Origin: Dichotomicrobium sp964540795
GTDB taxonomy: Bacteria > Pseudomonadota > Alphaproteobacteria > Rhizobiales > Rhodomicrobiaceae
Assembly (NCBI GenBank): GCA_964540795.1
Contig: CAZINX010000011.1
Location: forward strand, 5,618 to 69,617
DNA: 64,000 nt
Reading direction: 5' to 3'
Shown here: piece by piece, positions 63,501-64,000 of the stretch
Numbering within the stretch: position 1 is the stretch's first letter
Layout: each line of letters begins with the position of its first letter
Made by a program: the position numbers and the translations under genes
The notes under the pieces: model-generated
What the model saw: the letters and a program-made list of their open reading frames with translations, nothing else
Databases searched by the model: none
What the model was told of the DNA's origin: nothing

Positions 63501-64000
63501 AGGCCAAGGCGCGTGCGCAAAACGGGGCGGGCGGCAAGGTCGCGGCGACGGTACTCTACAAGCAGGAGCGCAAGTCGAAATCGGGGAACCGCTTCGCCTT
63601 CGCGGGCTTCTCCGATCCGACGGGCCAGTTCGAGGCGGTGGTGTTCTCCGACACGCTCAGCGCGGCGGGCGAGGCGCTGGAGCCGGGCGCCAATGTCGTC
63701 CTGACGGTTGAGTGCGATGTCGAGGGGGACAATCTCAAGACGCGTGTGGCGAGCGTCCAGACGCTGGATGATCTGATGGGCCGCAGGCAGTCCGGCGCGG
63801 CGATCTGCATCGACGGCGACGTGGCGCTGGACGAGCTGGTGAAGCGGCTGTCGCCGGGCGGCTACGGGCGGCTGAGCCTTGCGCTGCGGCTGGATGAGCT
63901 TGGGCGGGAGGTACGCTTCGAGCTGGGCGAGGGGTATGACCTGTCGCCGCGAAGCTTGAGCGCGATCAAGACGCTGCCAGGGGTGCGCGAGGTCCGGCCG
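60548..64000 (+). CDS. dnaE: DNA polymerase III subunit alpha, 3'-truncated by window end
   Basis: DnaE is the replicative polymerase catalytic subunit. 1151 residues are visible in one open frame to the last base; the usual length is about 1150-1170, so only a few codons are missing. The N-terminal PHP domain starts FIHLRVHSAYSLLEGALPIK, a form usual in alphaproteobacteria. The catalytic acidic triad is within PDFDIDF (D414, D416, D418). VPNNPANPVT, RHASTHAAGVVIG and GVIIYQEQVMQIAQEL are family blocks, and an OB fold (FAGFSDPTGQFEAVVFS) lies near the C-terminus. I chose the ATG at 60548, with TAGGAACG upstream. Confidence 0.97.
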   Translation, partial: MTKGPGFIHLRVHSAYSLLEGALPIKKLAELAAADSQPALAITDRNNLFGALEFSETLAGAGIQPIIGCTLSVSFGETGKGRPDAAPRPDGSLALIAKDETGYASLMKLSSVAYLDHCEDTEPFVTLADLERHAGGLIALTGGPEGPVDAALREGDEARADRLMERLAAIYADRLYVELQRHGLASERAVEPSLVELAYSRELPLVATNQCYFPAEDDFEAHDALICVAEGRYVGEEDRRRLTPEHRFKPRAEMMRLFADLPEALANTVEIARRCAFRVRTHPPILPEFATDGAGGAEARKAAEDAALREQAWAGLEARLAKQGFAPGHERADYEARLTHELDVITSMNFSGYFLIVADFIQWAKQQSIPVGPGRGSGAGSAVAWALTITDLDPLRHGLLFERFLNPERVSMPDFDIDFCQDRRDEVIGYVQRKYGHDRVAQIITFGKLQARAVLRDVGRVLQMPYGQVDRLCKLVPNNPANPVTLQQAIDDEPKLQEARDSEEIVARLLDIAQRLEGLYRHASTHAAGVVIGDRPLEELVPLYRDPRSPLPVTQFNMKWVEPAGLVKFDFLGLKTLTVIENARRLVAQESGGLDLDKLSLDDAATYELIARGDTVGVFQLESTGMREALRKLKPDRFEDIIAMVSLYRPGPMDNIDPFINRKYGREEPDYLHPRIEPILKETYGVIIYQEQVMQIAQELSGYSLGEADLLRRAMGKKIKAEMDKQRERFISGAVERGVEKARAAHIFELVAKFAGYGFNKSHAAAYALLAYQTAYLKANHPVAFLAASMTLDMGNTDKVGMFVQEGRRMGVGLEPPSVNESGVEFLPQDGAIRYSLAALRNVGRSVVEHIVAERESGGPFQSLADFAARINPRIVNKRALESLAASGAFDCLEPDRAKVCANVDVILGAAGRLAGDRAAGQSDLFGAGEAEPPSLALRAAPRWGLMERLSQELEAVGFFLSGHPLDDYREMLSALNIPDWASFEAKARAQNGAGGKVAATVLYKQERKSKSGNRFAFAGFSDPTGQFEAVVFSDTLSAAGEALEPGANVVLTVECDVEGDNLKTRVASVQTLDDLMGRRQSGAAICIDGDVALDELVKRLSPGGYGRLSLALRLDELGREVRFELGEGYDLSPRSLSAIKTLPGVREVRP

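Noticed and set aside
60539..63520. Minus-strand open frame of nearly 1000 codons opposite dnaE
   Set aside because: It is an antisense shadow of dnaE, which has every family motif on the plus strand.

Overview
The window is a piece of a high-GC chromosome from an alphaproteobacterium, most likely of the order Hyphomicrobiales (Rhizobiales). The gene orders point there: murA-DUF2948-hisD-UPF0262-LMW phosphatase-maf-yacG; tig-clpP-clpX-lon-hupB behind tRNA-Leu; and a full 14-gene nuo operon running into birA, an RNase J gene, a methylmalonyl-CoA epimerase gene, DUF1467, proS, lolCD-type genes and dnaE. A class I PHA synthase and a glutathione-dependent formaldehyde pathway fit a heterotrophic or methylotroph-related member. 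The genus cannot be fixed from sequence reading alone.

Layout. 1-10.3 kb: end of secA, formaldehyde detoxification pair (frmA, fghA), murA, hisD and small conserved genes, maf-yacG and a bifunctional GDP-mannose enzyme. 10.3-15.3 kb: phaC on the minus strand, divergent from a small lipoprotein gene, an AlaC-like aminotransferase and hom. 15.4-18.5 kb: minus-strand accessory block with an AbrB-type membrane protein, a HicB-like protein and a secreted ClpP-fold protein, ending at tRNA-Ala(CGC). 18.6-27.3 kb: yggT, folD, a PdeM-like protein with altered metal-site residues, pdxH, fabI, a coiled-coil membrane protein, a histidine phosphatase, aroC and a Tat-exported metallo-beta-lactamase-fold protein. 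27.3-34.5 kb: tRNA-Leu(UAG) and the protein quality-control cluster tig, clpP, clpX (broken by a 10-N assembly gap), lon and hupB. 34.5-37.6 kb: a DUF502 protein, two pterin genes (PhhB-like and folB) separated by two tandem palindromes, and an outer-membrane barrel protein. 37.7-52.6 kb: tRNA-Val(UAC), tRNA-Asp(GUC) and nuoA-N. 52.6-64 kb: birA to dnaE, with an intradiol-dioxygenase-like gene and a hairpin-rich repeat region inserted before dnaE, which runs off the window end.

Most of the window is ordinary core genome. The best leads are the tandem CTAGTGG-ended palindromes at 35.7 kb, the PdeM-like protein lacking several canonical metal ligands, the ClpP-fold exported protein with an unassigned C-terminal half, and the composite palindromic region before dnaE. 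No CRISPR array, transposase, integrase or phage gene was seen, and I found no convincing undescribed multi-gene system.
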